64,000 nt of DNA from Rachycentron canadum (GCA_038496675.1 CM076651.1:19369404-19433403), one strand, 5' to 3'; positions 26,016 to 40,178 are shown, counted from the first letter of the stretch. Program-made: numbers and translations. Notes: generated from the letters alone by a model not told the origin.

Positions 26016-26089
26016 AATCAGGAGGGCCGATTGGTACCGACGTGTTTCAGTCCTAATCATGAACTGAGATTGTGATTCATGCTGAAAAA

Positions 26090-26124
26090 TTTTTTTTTTC
26101 TTTTCTTTTCTTTTCTTTTCTTTC
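26090..26124. repeat. (TTTTC)n microsatellite
   Basis: T-run passing into five TTTTC units. Confidence 0.93.
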
Positions 26125-28635
26125 CAGAAACAAAGTTGGAATATTTAGAAGTGCTGCTATGTTAAAGAATATGTTAAGGCTGCAGCTATTGATGGTTTTA
26201 GTAATCGAGTATTCTACTGATTATTCCATTGATTGAAGTAATTGGATAAGAACCACTTTTGTCTTATTAAAGAATAAGATAGAAGGAAACAATAGAATAA
26301 ATAAAAAGTATGGAAAATCTAAAAAAAAAAAAAAATCAGTTCTATAAAAAAAATTAACTAATTGGTTTCCTTTTAAGAAAAAATTGCATTTTCGTAGCTT
26401 AAATTGCTACAATATTTTCTGTCAAAACTAAACCCTGTCACCTGTCCAGCACGATGCTGTTAAACCAGAAACACTGAGCTTGGGAATGGCAGAGTGAGCT
26501 GTAGCTGTAGCCCTTTTAAAAACACGCAGCTCAGTCTCTCCTGCGTCTGCGTGAGCTCTGTTGTCGTGTGATGACATCGGTCCAAACAGAAAGACTAACC
26601 CCTCTGGCAGTGTAAAAGGAGTCTTTTCACGGATTTACCTGTGTTGGAAAAAAAAAAAACAACAACCTTTCTTTGGTGTAAAAAGGTATTAGAGGCTGAA
26701 AAATCTCCAGAGGTGCAGTGTCACTGTCTTCCACGATGTTTTGACTGACACTAAACTAACACGTTGTTTGCTGTGAAGCAGCTGTGAAGCAGCTGTTGCT
26801 GGTTGATGCTACAGTAGCTGATGTGAGTTAAATTGACCACAGTTAGTGATAATTAAAATGTACACATCAAAAGTAACCATCAGATATTTTCCTGAGATTT
26901 AGATTTAAACCAGTCACCATTTCATCTCTGTCGGTGACTAATGAACCTTCATATAAATTAAACAAAGCTTCAATACAAAGAATTGGCCTCAATGACTTTT
27001 ATCAATCAAGTTTCTCAAGGAACCTAGAACACTTATGATATTAAAACTGTCATATTTAATATTTTGAATTAAACAAAAGCTATGTATAGTGCTTGTAGTA
27101 ATGAACCTACAGGCGCATCACCTGACTCAGTAGTTCCCCCGCTGCTCTGTGGAGCTTATTTGCTGTCTTTGCAGTCATAGTTTTGGTATCTGGTGACAAC
27201 TGTGCTGTTTTTTTTTTCTCTGGTCTTCCACATGCAGCATGCACATTGAATTCAAATGTCAGACAGAGTTAGCACCTCACGTGAGCATAGTGGATCATTG
27301 TGCAGCTAAAGAGCCGCCCGTTTCCCTCCAGTCACTGATAGAAGCTGCAGGAAAGCTAAAAGGAGAGCGAATACTATAGATTACCTTCATCAGGTGGCCA
27401 CCAACATGAATCCAAAAACAAACAAAAGAGCTATGGTCGGTCTCTGTCTGCTGCATGTGGTAAGTAACACCTATTTGGTAAAATCTGCCATATCAACTTA
27501 AATTGTGAGAACACGTTGCCTTCGCTCCTTGTTTCTGTTGCCCCCAACAGGCCAAAGATAAAAGGGTGATTGCAGGTTTGAACAAAACGTAAGGGCCAGT
27601 TCACAGTGGGTGAAATACTGCTGACAGCAGCACTTCAGTGTGCTTCTGGTTAACAGTAATTCAACAGTGACAACAATGAAACCCGAGCCATTTAAATTTG
27701 CCCAGTGATATCTCATCCTACCACAGCCCTACGTTTCCAACAACAAGTTAAAATGCAATCACAAAACCCAATGAAGGCAGGTTTTACTTTAATGAAAGAT
27801 TTTAATGAAGTCTCAAGAGAGATTTTCTAAAAATCATAATGTAGACTCTTCAGTCAATAGTGTTTTAACTCTAGGAAAATATGCTGTTAAAAACACTGTC
27901 GTCGACCTAAGTAAAGGAATGAATTTAAAAAAAAAAAAGAATGGAAATGACAAATGTTTCTGCTGTGAAGTGAGCAGCTGCCTGTGAGCCCTGCAGCTTT
28001 ACTTCACTTTTGGTACAACACCTCCGCGGTTCTGAGGGCCTCTTAAAGCAGTCTGCCTCCTTGTCTCTGATTTTGTTTGACAGACCAGTATGACGGTTAA
28101 TGAGCAGAGAAAGAGGGATGGAGGATGAGAGAAAGAGACGGAGGGAGGGAGAGGGAGGTAAATCCAACAGGACATATTGTAGCACAGCAGTTGTATTGTG
28201 TTGTGGCCCTGCCAAGGACAGGTTGCGTGTCCGCGCTGTCACACAGCAACCTCATAACACCAGTCTACTCGCCCTTATTGATTTTATTCCCGTCCTCTGT
28301 GGCCTCACTGAGCTTCATGACCTTCAGGCCTCCACAGCCCAAATCAAACCCTGGATCTGGTTTCAGACATGGTCACCTGGCATTCTGGGATTTGATGCGT
28401 TGAACACAACATATGATGAGTGTTATGTCGCAGCCTTTAACGAATGAGTGTGATTACGAGTGAAATTATGTTCATGCTAATTTGTGTTTGCCAGGTGTGA
28501 GCCTCTTTGTTAATAATGTCATAAAATCAAATCAGAAGTAAATACTTCAGGACTGCAACCTAAAGCCTAATGGCTCCATTTTCAGCCTGGCACCAGTTTT
28601 TACCATCTGTTTCTGCAGAGCAACTCTTTCTTTTT

Positions 28636-28668
<33 letters not shown>

Positions 28669-30109
28669 TTTGTTTTAAATTATTTAATCCTTCGATTGCA
28701 ACTGCACTGCAAACATTCTCAACTAACTCAATTTTATTCATCACATTCATTCAGGAGGGAAATGATAGAAACACAGTCCACGTTACTGTTAGCATTGCTA
28801 TTTTTTTTCTAGAAGTTGCATTGTTCTCTGGAGAGATTATTTCTTTGCAACATTGGTACATGAGCGTGTTTGCCCCTCCTGGATGCCCTGTGGCGTTTTC
28901 TTGAAAACAAACAAAAGCTGGGTTTTCTTCCAATGTTTTTGAAATGAAATTGCTCTTTATGTGCCTGAGGCCTGAGAAACATCTCACCTCTGAATATCTC
29001 AGGTTGATTTTCCTTTAATTTCCGTTTGTCCTTTTATTCAACTTTGTCACTACCTGCGTTGCCACATCTCTTTGAGCGGAATATAGATATTCAGTATAAA
29101 TCTCTACGTGTGCATCCTTGTGCACATGCACATATCAAACAAAATGGAGGGCCACCTCTGAAAGTGTTGCTCCACAGTACTGCTAGTGTCCAAAACCTCT
29201 GCAGGGTAGCTTTAATAAAGGTAAAACAAAAATAACATAAAGAACAGCACATTCCACTTAAGATTTTTACAGCACTTTCAAATGCATCTTATGTCAGGGT
29301 CAAGTCAGAAAACTGAGCAAACTTCACCTGCTGAAGATGAAGAAGAAGAAACAGAAAATTAGTATTAGTACTTCAGAGTCGGTCAGTGTTTATACATTTA
29401 TTCTTTCACCAAAGTTAATTTAGCTCCTTCAAATGTAGCTTTTGAGCTCGGAGCCATTTGTTCTCCATGACAAAAGATAAGTTTGGTCATTGGAGAATCA
29501 GAAGTTAAGTAAATTGCTACGGAGTCTGTAAGTTGCACATTAACCTGTTGTCCTTGTGTCAAGCTGAGTCAGTATTTACTCATTTCAACACGTGGTCACA
29601 CTGTTATTCTGATACTTTTAGACTTATAAAGACAGACAGCAATAGCAAACAAGAAGCTTAGAGCCAGCCAAATCATAGTAAGGTTGCATGATTAGGGACA
29701 GCACAATGATGATGATGAGGATCATAGTGATTGTGGGCAGTGTTTACTCTAACAGCTTTATTTTGCCTCTTTTTGGAGCAATCTGTGTCAGGAAATAAGT
29801 GTTGAGTGAGGTAGTCTCTATTTATATCCCTCTGTCCCATTACTGCCCATTCTGAGTCCGAGCAGCACAAATTAATCCATTTATTACATGTGCAGCATGA
29901 AATAGCCTGCTGCTGCTGTTAGTGGAGCAAAAAGATGGCTGATTGAGGGAAATGTTTAAAAGTGAGGAGGGAAGTGTGAGTTAGAAATTAGAAATGTACT
30001 TTTGTCAGATGTAAAGAGAAACAATTTCAAAAAATGTGACGTACCTTGCAAAGTACAACCATAAACACTTAACGTCCGTAAGAGCAGAGAAAGTGTGATG
30101 GAGGGTTTG

Positions 30110-30123
30110 GTTGCCATAGAAAC
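30110..30123 (+). promoter_or_regulatory. X-box-like (RFX) motif
   Basis: GTTGCCATAGAAAC differs from the X-box GTTGCCATAGCAAC at a single position. It lies in bsn intron 1. Confidence 0.4.
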
Positions 30124-30619
30124 CCAACAAAATCATCCGAGTTATTACATCAAAAACCTGGTCTGGGTTTACTTCGAGTTAAATTATATTAGTAATAAAT
30201 GATTTATTGTGCGATTGAACAGTAGAAATTATGGCAAAAATCAAATTTATTCTTACTAACATCTGTTGGATTTGTTTATTAATGAGGAATAGTTAGGAGA
30301 TTCAGAATTTCCTCACAATTATACAGTTTTAGGCTTCAGTGCCGAGCGATGCCCTTCATTTTTTGAAGTGTGACTTGCGTGTGGCTGGGGACAAATTTAA
30401 TGAGTATAGTTAAACGATACTTTCCATTTGGTCAAACTGCTGGTGATTTATTTTATTAGCTATGTTAGTTGCGTAGCTCTGTGAATGGCGATGTTGATCT
30501 GTCGGTAGGAGAACTTCACTGAAATACTGCAGCGACTGGATTCAATAACATGAAAGTGAATAAAGTTTGGTGAGCCGCTAACCTCCCGTAATTTCAGATT
30601 GTTCTGCATAAAGTCAATT

Positions 30620-30910
30620 TGTTGTCTTTTGTCTAGTCTGACTCAGTACAGATGTAGCTGGAAGTGCTTCACAGCAAATACTTTGGTTTATGACCAAATA
30701 CCAGCAAAACTAATGGGATGCAGCTGAGACTGCATCAAGTGCTAATTAGCAATTCAAATGTAACGTTCCAGCGCATTACAGTGAGATGGTGAACATAGTA
30801 AACATTACACCTGTTAAACATCACATTAACTTAGCCATTCAGACCATATTAGTATGTTGACATTAGCATGTAGCTGAAAGCACTACTGTGCCAACCTAAG
30901 AGCCTCATTT
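30620..30910 (+). repeat. Dispersed fish repeat, family B, copy 1
   Basis: The sequence runs 'aatactttggtttatgaccaaatacc', 'gtgctaattagcaa', 'agatggtgaacatagtaaacattacacctg', 'agtatgttgacattagcatgtagctgaaagcac'. The same order of motifs is known from many teleost introns. Copies at 32745-32960 (opposite strand) and 49288-49400 share it. It has no coding capacity; the class is unknown to me. Confidence 0.7.
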
Positions 30911-31227
30911 AGCTGCAAACACGGCTGTATTCCCGTTTAATCACACAAAGAAGCAGATATTTTGACGGTCAACACGAAGGGGCATGTGCCCACAAATGAG
31001 GAAAAAAAGTAAAATGTCATTTTCATGGCACAGATAAATGTGTAGTTGATTTACAGCATCACCTCCCTCAGAAATGGAGTAATTAACCAACGTAATAAAT
31101 CTCATTGATGGGAAATACCCACGCTATCATGCTCGGACTTACCTCAAAACTAAACCCTAAGATATTACAGGCACCTGTTTATATTGAGTTATACCACACA
31201 CACACACACAGTGGTCAGCCCTCGCCT

Positions 31228-31243
31228 GGGGGGGGGGGGGGGG
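31228..31243. repeat. G homopolymer (16) next to (CA)n
   Basis: A 16-base G run, 18 bases after a short (CA)8 at 31195-31210. Confidence 0.9.
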
Positions 31244-32744
31244 AGTGTTCTCTCAGTGGTCGAGTGTAGGGTTTACCTTCTGTTACCTCACTGTGTGTCT
31301 GTGTGTGTGTGTGTCTGTGCTTGTGTTTGTGTGTGTGCGCTTGTGTATATGACAGTTTCATGTAATTGTTTTGGTAGAATTTTTTTCAAGATGAAAAATT
31401 GAGCATTGATTATCACTGTCATTTCTCAGCATGAGGTAGAAATGTTAAAGGTTGACTCTGGTCTTTCTAAATTAGTTTAGTGCAAATGTGTTTGTTGTTT
31501 TTTTTTTTTTTCTGTGTTCCTTATCGTCATTGTAGTTTTTGAGAACAATGCTTTTGACTTGAACTTTGCCTTCACCTGAGTCACTTGGTATTTGCTAGGT
31601 TTTTGATAAAAAAATCCAATAATATTACCTCATGACCTTCAGTGATTTTCAAATAGCTGCAGAGAGCACAGGTGACGTCAAGCTGAAATTGTCATCTGAA
31701 ATTACCCAGAAATTTTAGTCTCTCACTAATCAAGCACTCAGAAAAAGGCAACTAATTTTAGCCTCATTTATCTATAATTTGCCTTAGATTTATTTTTTCT
31801 CCTCTGGTTCTAAACATCTCTGTCTTTATCCAGTTTTAAAGAATTCATGCAGCTTTGAAGCCTTTTGGGGACATCTGTGAATGTATTATATTTGTCCCTT
31901 ATTTTTTATGTTTGTCCTAAAGTTTTGTGTTAATAAGGCTAATGTTAGGATTGTTAATGCCAGGCTTAATTTAAATAAGGCTTAAGTCCTATTACTATTG
32001 TGTTGTTTCTGCCTCTGTTGCTACGATATAACGCTGAACTCTGAACTTCCTTCAATCTATCTCATGCATTTTTGATCCAACCTTGTGTTCATCTCTGACT
32101 GTAAGGTGGAAATATATTCGTACTGCTTTTTGCTCACTTAAAAGCAAACACAGGGCTGTCTTTGATTTTGTCGATCCCTTTGTGCATGGGCCAGTTGTCT
32201 GACTTTGAGAGTGATTCTGAAATGGCTGTTGGATCATTGACGTAGAGCAAGGTGAGGAGAGACCGGGTAAATGAGGGCAAGGAAATAAACTGCAAAGGCT
32301 GCTGAGTGTGTTCAACATCATGAAAATAGATGGAAAGAGATTGGCAGAGGAGAAATAGTGTATTGAATATTCATATAGATTTCATGAGCAAATATTGATC
32401 AGGCATCTCGATGATCAATGGTTTTCCCATGATTAAAGAAATCGGGTGGAACTGAAAGGAGTTTGTTTGAGAGAGAAAGATTTCACCAGTCAAAGCACAG
32501 ATGGAAACAAACTGACTCATAGGCTTGGCACAAACAGATATGCACAAATATTTTTATAGCTCTATATTTGAGAGGGCAACCTAAAGTGGATGTTAGATTT
32601 CAAGAAAAAAAAAGCCTTCTTTTGATTGGTTACTTTACTTTGCATATAGAACTGTTGTGATGCTTGTTCATATAGGACCAAATGCCTTCTGTAATGTTTA
32701 CTTAGCTCTTGATAAACACAATATATATGTCAAAATACTTGCAA

Positions 32745-32960
32745 TAGTCTACAGCCATGCTAGCAGCTCTGTTAGCTGAATGCTAACACCAGCATCCAGC
32801 AACATGCTCACGTAAACATACAACGTACCTGTGTTCGTCTTGAGCGTATTATGTTGAGCAGATGATATTTACTTTGTTCACAACCATAGTTTAGTGCATT
32901 AGCATGCTAACATTACCACTGAACATAAAGTACAGCTAAGGCTGTTGGGAATTCATTTTG
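32745..32960 (-). repeat. Dispersed fish repeat, family B, copy 2 (inverted)
   Basis: The plus strand reads 'agccatgctagcagctctgttagctgaatgctaac', 'gcattagcatgctaacatta' and 'aaagtacagctaaggctgttgggaat'. This is the reverse complement order of copy 1. Copies 1 and 2 are thus inverted with respect to each other about 1.8 kb apart. Confidence 0.68.
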
Positions 32961-33519
32961 ATCTCTTCTAACTTGTGAGTAATGACACTATCTGCAGTAT
33001 GTGCAAGACTTACATTTGTCCTTAGATTTTAAAATTTGCAGCAGTTTTCACATCTAGTCTTTAATCTGCTGTGTTTATCTTTTCATAACATGGTACTTTA
33101 TGGTCTGATTCACCCTGTAAACGTTGCATCAGATTGGTAGATGCTGATTGAATTCAGTGAGCAGGTAAAACAGGAAGGGGAACACCTTGAAATTGATTTC
33201 CATTAGGGTGTGTGTCTGTATAAATATGTGTAGATGTGAGGATGTATGGAGAGAGAAAGAGGGTGGGTTTCCAAGTGTGGGGCAGCATGCTAAGCAGGTT
33301 CATACTCCTCTTAGACCCTTCCTCTTTCCTCTCCTCTCCTCCTCTCCTTCGCTGCTTTTCCTTTTCCATTTTCACACCAGCATCCATTTGTCAGAATTTG
33401 TCTGCTTTCATTTCGGTTGTCATGTCGCCATTCATTCATTCATTCTGACAGACCGACTGTCACTAAGATAGCAAGTAATGATCCATTCTGTGCTGTAATT
33501 AAACAGTTATTCATTTGGC

Positions 33520-34560
33520 AGCAGGTTAACCAGTCAGATTTAGGATGATCGGTTAGCAACTCGTGTGTAGTTAGTTGGTAAAATGGTTGATGTGTTAGCC
33601 AGTCTATTAGTTAAAGGAACAGCTGTAACGTAGCCAGCACACAGCTGTGTCTTGCTGACATGTCACCGGCCTATTTCAGCCTGTCTCCTACAATTTTCCT
33701 CCATATACTGTGCATTTTTTCTGCCGCTTATTTTTTAAAAGGAAATATGATTACTGCCCGAGTTGTTTTTTCTTAACGGCGATAATACAACATTGGAGGT
33801 GTTTTATGTATCACTGCATGCAACTGCGAGCAAGGTTGTTGTTACTTGCAAAATGTATTTGCTGATGTAAATTAGATGTGTACTAATGTGATTTCCAGAG
33901 CACAGTGTTCTTTTTTTTTTTTTTTTTTCAGCATTGCTGGATTCTGTGGCTCATCTGGTGTTTGCTACGTGTATGAAACAATCAGATTGTTTCCCATGTT
34001 TAGATTGATCTCATCCCAGACCTATCTCTGAATCAGTTCTTTGTTTGAAATGTATTTATTATTTACAACCACTGTTCTCATTTGTTTTTAGTTTATGTGG
34101 CCAAATGTTGGACGGTTTGTCCAGCCAGTGACTCATTTAGCAAGGGCAGTTATCACATTGTAGGAAAGTCTTTTAGACAGTCACATAGTAGGCTAGTCAG
34201 CTAGCAAAGTGGTCAGTCGGGCATTAAGTGCATCAGTAATCTCCACTATCAAGTGATCAGTGACCTGGCTGGATAGTCAGAAATTAATCCAGTCAGTTGA
34301 AATGATAGCTACTCGGTCAGCAAAAACTGGTAAGACAGTTTAACCTGTCATTTGGCCAGTTAATCCCAGTGACATTAGTGGACCACAATCAGTTTGTCCA
34401 TAATCAATTAGTCGTTACTCTGCTAATCAATCAGTCAGTCAATAAGATGGCAAACCAGACAGCAACCTGCTAATACCAGACCAGTCGAGTACTAAGTCTG
34501 CCAGCCAGCAGGTTAGTGAGTCACATAGATGGTTATTCAGCCAGTCAGAGACTGAGAGAG
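33520..34560. repeat. Degenerate GTCA/CAGT-rich region
   Basis: CAGT, AGTCAG, TAGTCAG and CCAGTCAG words recur at irregular spacing for about 1 kb, densest at 34120-34560 (for example AGTCAGCTAG, GGTCAGTCGG, CAATCAGTCAGTCAATAAG). It reads as a decayed tetranucleotide array interrupted at 33610-34100 by ordinary DNA. The exact unit cannot be fixed by eye. Confidence 0.5.
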
Positions 34561-34999
34561 AGAAAATCCAATTTCTGTTCAGGTCTTCTCTTTTCTTGGG
34601 ACTTAACAGAGAGGAGGGTTCTTATTCAGTGTCTGCTGCTGCTGCTACCGTGTGTGTGTGTGTCTGTGTGTGTGGTTCACGAACAGTCTGTTACACACTG
34701 CATCGACGGCATCTCCAGCTGCTGGAAACACTGTGTGCTTCTTCTCATACAGAGAAGTAAATGGCAGGTGTGTGTATGTGGGTTACTGTCATTTTATCAC
34801 TCAGTTCACATGTATGAGCACATCTGCTGGGGACAGATTTAGCGCACACTGTTTACATGACAGTAGCCAGGACATTGAGGGATGTATCAACAAGGCTGAT
34901 GCAGGAACCCTGTCTGCAATCTGCATTTCAAACCCATAAATGCTCACCTTTGCTCACAAACACATTCACACACACAACATTTAAACAGCAGAACAGCAG

Positions 35000-37900
35000 T
35001 TGTCATTTAAAGGAGCACTCTACTGAGAATGCTTTAGAAGGTTATAAAGATATGTCCAAGATATAAATAGATTGAGAGGTACATTAGACATCTGGCTGAC
35101 AGAGTATCGGTGCTGCAAAATACAGTAAGGGTGCATGTGTGTAGACAGACACTTGGGTTTTGTAGAATGCAGTTAGTGCTCTAACTCTTGGTCTCCAGCC
35201 TCTCTGGCTGTAAATCAAGAAGCAACCATCAGACACCAGCTGTGATGGGCCTGTACTGCACTGAATGTGATTTAAATGAGAAATTTTATTGTAGCTGTGG
35301 TGACGCTGAAGAGATCGTCTCGCTCTGCATAAACTCTATTCTATTCTATCTGCATTGAAAATTGATTAATTCATACCGCACACTCCATACATACTGTTCT
35401 ATATCTTTGACAGGAAAACACACAGTATCACACATACAACACATACTACCCTCTATAAACTGAGATTAGATGCATACTTGATTTAGTCAGTATCTTTTTT
35501 TTTTTTTTTTTTTTTTTTCTTTTCTGCTACAAGCCATTTAGAGAGAGTAGGCGTCATTTTGGGTGGAGGAGTGCATATTACTTTCACATTTTGGAGCAAA
35601 ATTCATAATTTTGCCTTATAGGATGTGCTTCTATTTAAATCCAGGTTAGTGTTTGTGGCCTTCATTTAGCACTGTGTGGGATCATTACAAAGTCATTTGC
35701 AGCAAAGCTTCTTACTCTGTTTTACGGTAACTGTCATCAGGACCCATGCTGTTGGTACAGTATATAGTATATGCGCATATCTGTGTAGATGTTGGTGTGT
35801 GGTCAAGTGTCAGTGCTCCCTGGTTACATAACAAAGCTCTGTCTTTCATATGTGCTTCTTTTTACAGTGGGGTGGATCCACTGACCTCCTCATTTGCTGT
35901 TTAGCTGTTCCGCTGATGTAGATCATTTGTTGGTTACTATCATTCATCCATGATGTGAATGCTTTAAGTGCTTCTCACAATTCGAAATCTTAAACACGTT
36001 CAAGCTTTTGTCAAGATTTTTCATTTATCATAGTGTGCTGCTCTAGTAGCTGCAAAACATCAACGCTGCACCTTGTGTTGTATTTACATAATAGATCAAA
36101 CTGGTGGGTTTTTGAAAATAGCTTGGATGTATGGAACTGACACAGCTGTTATATAACAATATCTTAAGCAAACACCAAAGTGAAATACTTGATATTACTG
36201 TAACTATTGCTGTATGTGGTATTCTGTGCTTTATTCTGTATCAACACTGTTGATACAGACGCTTTTATTCAATATCAGATTGAAGCAAAACATCCTGCTG
36301 GAAGTAAGAGAGCGTTATCACCTCATACAGGATTTTACATGCCAAATTGTGTCACAGAGGGCTAAGACGGTGTCGATTTCCACCTCAACAAGAGCCTGAT
36401 TTCAATTTTCTCTAAAGCTGCTAAATCACCTGTAGTCTTTGGTTTGATTGAAAAAGAAGATTCCAGCCCTGCATCGCCACAATAGCATCCGCTGAATGAC
36501 GGGCTCCTGACTCGTTTCCGTCTTTTCCTCCCTTTTTTGTATTTATCGCAAAAAAACAGAAAATAAACATTGTGGTGAACTACAGGTTGTACTTAACTCT
36601 GTGTTATCGCACAGAAAAATAGCTTGCTGCGCTGCCCACTCTCTCCTTAAAACAGTGACAGGCACTTTTCTTCTGCTCTTGTTTCCCACTGAAGTGCCAA
36701 GTTTTCCCAAAGGATTCAATAAAGCTTTATTTTTCATTCAAAATATATGCAAAATAATGTATGCGTATGCTTGCACTTAGATTTAGGTGCACTCATTGAT
36801 TCTTCTTGTGCACACATTCAGGGTATGTTCGCGTGCCCATAGTAACAACCGTTGGTAGCGCGTGCATGTGTTGTGTTGAATCATCAGTTAGTGGAGTAAT
36901 GAAGAGAAAAGAGCATCAGCTGCCAAGTCTATCAGTTCTCTGGCCCAGGTGAAGCCAGTAGCAGTGTTGATGATGAACTGTGTTTTTATTTAGACGCTGT
37001 AGAGGCCTACACGAAATTTATTTAAACTGGCTGCACTATTATAGTATACAATGTATGAACATATCTGTCATTGCAAGCAATCAACTTAAACGAAATACAA
37101 GAGTCTGGAAATATTCCTGTGACCACACAGGGAAGAGCTAAGCAAAGAGGTAAGAGTGAGCAGAGATATGATGATATGATGATAGAGATGTCCCAGTTCA
37201 GAAAAGGGGGGCTGAAGAAATAAAAAAAAACAAACTCTACAAGCTGAGCTACTGTGGGAGCAGGGATAACCTCGTAGTGAAATCAGAAAATTTGCAGTTG
37301 AAAATATTAAGACCAGACAGAAGATCTTGCAGCTAATTTTACATAGAACATGTTTCATTACCGACTGAGTTAACAGACCTCCCGACACTGTGAGTCTGTC
37401 TCCTTTTAGAAAGCTGTTATTGTCATTGAAAGTACAGCATGCAATGAAAGTGCTGCACCTTAATTGGTGATTCATTTGCATGGATTTCAGTTCATTTCAG
37501 TTACAGTTCCAAATTATTACAAAACTAACTAAACTAAAACTAAAGCTTGCTTTAACTGAACTCATTTTCATGTGTGGTCGACTGTTGGATAGAGACAGGA
37601 AATGCCAGGAAACGGAGCAGCCAAGTCGGTACGTAGCACATGGTTCAACTAGGTGGGAACCACAGACCCACAGTTCAGGGAACCTGCTCCCATGTGATTT
37701 GCCTAACCTCTCAGCTGTTGGTCACCCAATTTTTTTTTTTCATTTAAAAAAAAAAAACAGCCAGCAGCCAAGATGTCGACCATTTCAGGTGAAATATGTC
37801 CCAACATATCACCCTCAACTTTTTGACTGGTATGAACGCACCATTTGTTATGAATGCACTGTGTTGTCATATTTGTCAGTGTGAACGCACTTATACGCTT

Positions 37901-40030
37901 AAAATGCCGAGTGTAATGTAGCGGAAGAGCTACAGAGAAAAAAAAAAAAAGTCCATTCAGGTTAATTGGCTAGTTTTACTCCAAAAACTCAAACTGTATT
38001 AAAACTGGGAGACAGGGAACAAAGGAAAGGAAATGAAAAAGAGAGAACTGAAGAAGGAGAAGACATAATTTAAAGGGAGGTGAAGTGGAGAGGAAGGAGG
38101 GAGAGAAGAGCAGGCAGATGAAAATAAATGGGCTGTACAAAAGCAATTCTGTCAACAATCCTGAGTAGGAAGAAAGGGAGAAATAGAGGAGGAGGAAATA
38201 GATGTTTAGTTTGGGTCCACCAACAATAGACTTACTTTGCTGTAGGTCTAGAGGTAAGATAAGGGATGTGCCCATAGGGAGAACAAGAATCCTGAGAGCC
38301 CTGTTTGCTCTGCGTATCAACTGGAGGAGAAGGATATAAATTAATTTAAACTAAAACCAATATAAAGCTCGAGCAGTTTTCTGGGATTACAAATGAAAAC
38401 TGCTGTTCAGTCCAGTCCAGACCTCCTCCTCCTCAACTCAAGAGCTGATGTAATCAAACACAAACTGATCGTTTCCTAAATCTAACCAAGTAATTTTGTG
38501 CCTGTGCCCAACCGAACATTACCCCAACATTTCTTTGGGGTAATGTCAAAAGCTACATGGTTGTTCAGGTTGGAGGACTTATTGAATCTCCCAGCTGTAG
38601 CCTAGAGTAATGTATTTTTAAAGGACAGCTATGGAGACCCTGAACAAACTATCTGTGATGGATGGAGAACTACAAGTCTTACTTTCACCTGTCTTTCATC
38701 TAGATTGATGAAACCCGAGTCTGAATATAGAGCTGAGCCTGACAGCCTGAGAAGTCCTTGAACAACCACCACATTGGATCATATTTCAGAGAAAACTCTT
38801 TCACACAAAACTCCAAAGTACCAGTGAGGTTTCCAGTAGCTCACTGTGACATCCTCACCTCTCCTCTCTGTTCATCGGCCACTGTCAGCGTCACTTACAT
38901 GTGACTGGCATAGGAGCTTTATCCCTCTCTTCCACGATCAGACAGTAAATTGAGGGTTAGAAAGGAAGTGGGTGAAATCACTGTGACTGCACAAGCATGT
39001 GTGTTGGGTCATTGAAGGCTGGGTGTGACAGTGATGAATGTCCCCAGTGAGACACAGAGGTGAAGTGTGTAAACACACAGAGAGAGAAGGACTGTTCCTA
39101 TTATTGGGGTTGTCACCTACATCAGCCTCACATTTTCACAACAATTAGTGATGGTGTCGTCTGGAAAATGTAAATGAAAATCCCCAGTTTGCTCATTGTT
39201 GTGTTTCTTCTTCTTATCTCACATTACTTTTCTGTCTTTGACTTGCTTTTCTCTTTTCATTTCTCCACTGTTCTCTCTGTCTTGGAGGGCTGAATTTGTC
39301 TCTGATAAAGTGATTGATAATGTTTTTCTACAATTTCAACTAGAATTGGGCCAATATTAGCTTTTGAAAGCCAAAGCTTCCTTCCTGTCAGTTACTACAA
39401 AACAACAAATCTATGTGCCAAGATTTTATTAAAATTGAGCCTGGATCTGATCTGATCTGATTTGGAACCGTTTTATGTCTCTTTAAATGGCTGCATGTAG
39501 AGTCAGAATTGATATGTATAGCTGCATTTATGGTGAAGTGAAAAGAAAAGAAATAACTTTTGGCAAACTATAGAACCAATCTTGTGAGGAGTGCACCATT
39601 GGCCAGGTTCTCTGCTTTTCTGTCTCCATTCTTTCCCATCATTGGTTTCCCTGTCAGCTTTAAGTCTCTTATCCTGTCCTCTTCAACAGCTCTGATGTTC
39701 TCAGCTTCTCAGTGAAGCTTTGAGGTTTTTGTTGAGTCATCCATTTCCCTTTTCAAAACATGCATGCACACACAAACACACGCACACACACACACACACA
39801 CACAATGTGACGTAAAAATTTGAACTGTGCAATTATGACTAAAGAATGTGAAGATGTGTCTTTTAGATGCGAGACAGTAGAGATAAACCTTGTAGTGTAC
39901 AGTCAGTAAAATGACAATTTTTGCTTGTTTCGTAGACATGACTCGGACCTACAAACTGAATGCTAGTCTTCACTTATGTCCTGGGAAATGATTTCATCAT
40001 TCTCCTGCTTTCAGGATGCTGGTTTCCTTA
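35000..40030. other. Intronic DNA, no gene seen
   Basis: bsn intron 1. A T-run of about 25 near 35494-35518, A-runs near 37210 and 37745, a purine-rich strand at 38020-38190 and a (CA)n at about 39779-39803 are the only structures. No exon borders with coding content were found. Confidence 0.5.
36833..36846 (+). promoter_or_regulatory. X-box-like (RFX) motif
   Basis: GTGCCCATAGTAAC departs from the X-box GTTGCCATAGCAAC at three positions. Weak on its own. Confidence 0.2.
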
Positions 40031-40034
40031 GCTG

Positions 40035-40178
40035 CGGTGTAAGTGAGGCAGGGAGGTTGGGGAGAGAATGGGGATGACAAGCAGCAGAGGGGTTAGGACT
40101 CGAGCTCTGGCTGCAGAGGTTGGGATTCAACCCTCATGGTCTGCGTTCTACCAGGTGAGACATAAGGCCCCCCCCCCC
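40035..40178 (-). repeat. tRNA-derived dispersed repeat, copy 1
   Basis: On the minus strand, CTCACCTGGTAGAACGC resembles a tRNA A box (CTCAGTTGGTAGAGCGC). GGGTTGAATCCC follows as a B box about 28 bases later. Downstream 'ctgctgcttgtcatccccattctctcccc' matches the tail of a common teleost tRNA-like repeat. It is not a functional tRNA: the acceptor and anticodon arms do not pair. A second copy is at 59625-59748. Confidence 0.6.

Larger units (their letters stand above)
24000..29990. other. Intronic DNA, no gene seen
   Basis: bsn intron 1 sequence with A/T runs, a CT repeat (about 28643-28668) and no supported exon. Open frames near 24.3-24.7, 25.05-25.5 and 28.1-28.4 kb have no recognisable domains. 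Confidence 0.5.

Noticed and set aside
40035..40178. Functional tRNA gene on the minus strand
   Set aside because: A- and B-box likeness is good but stems do not pair and the tail is that of a dispersed repeat.
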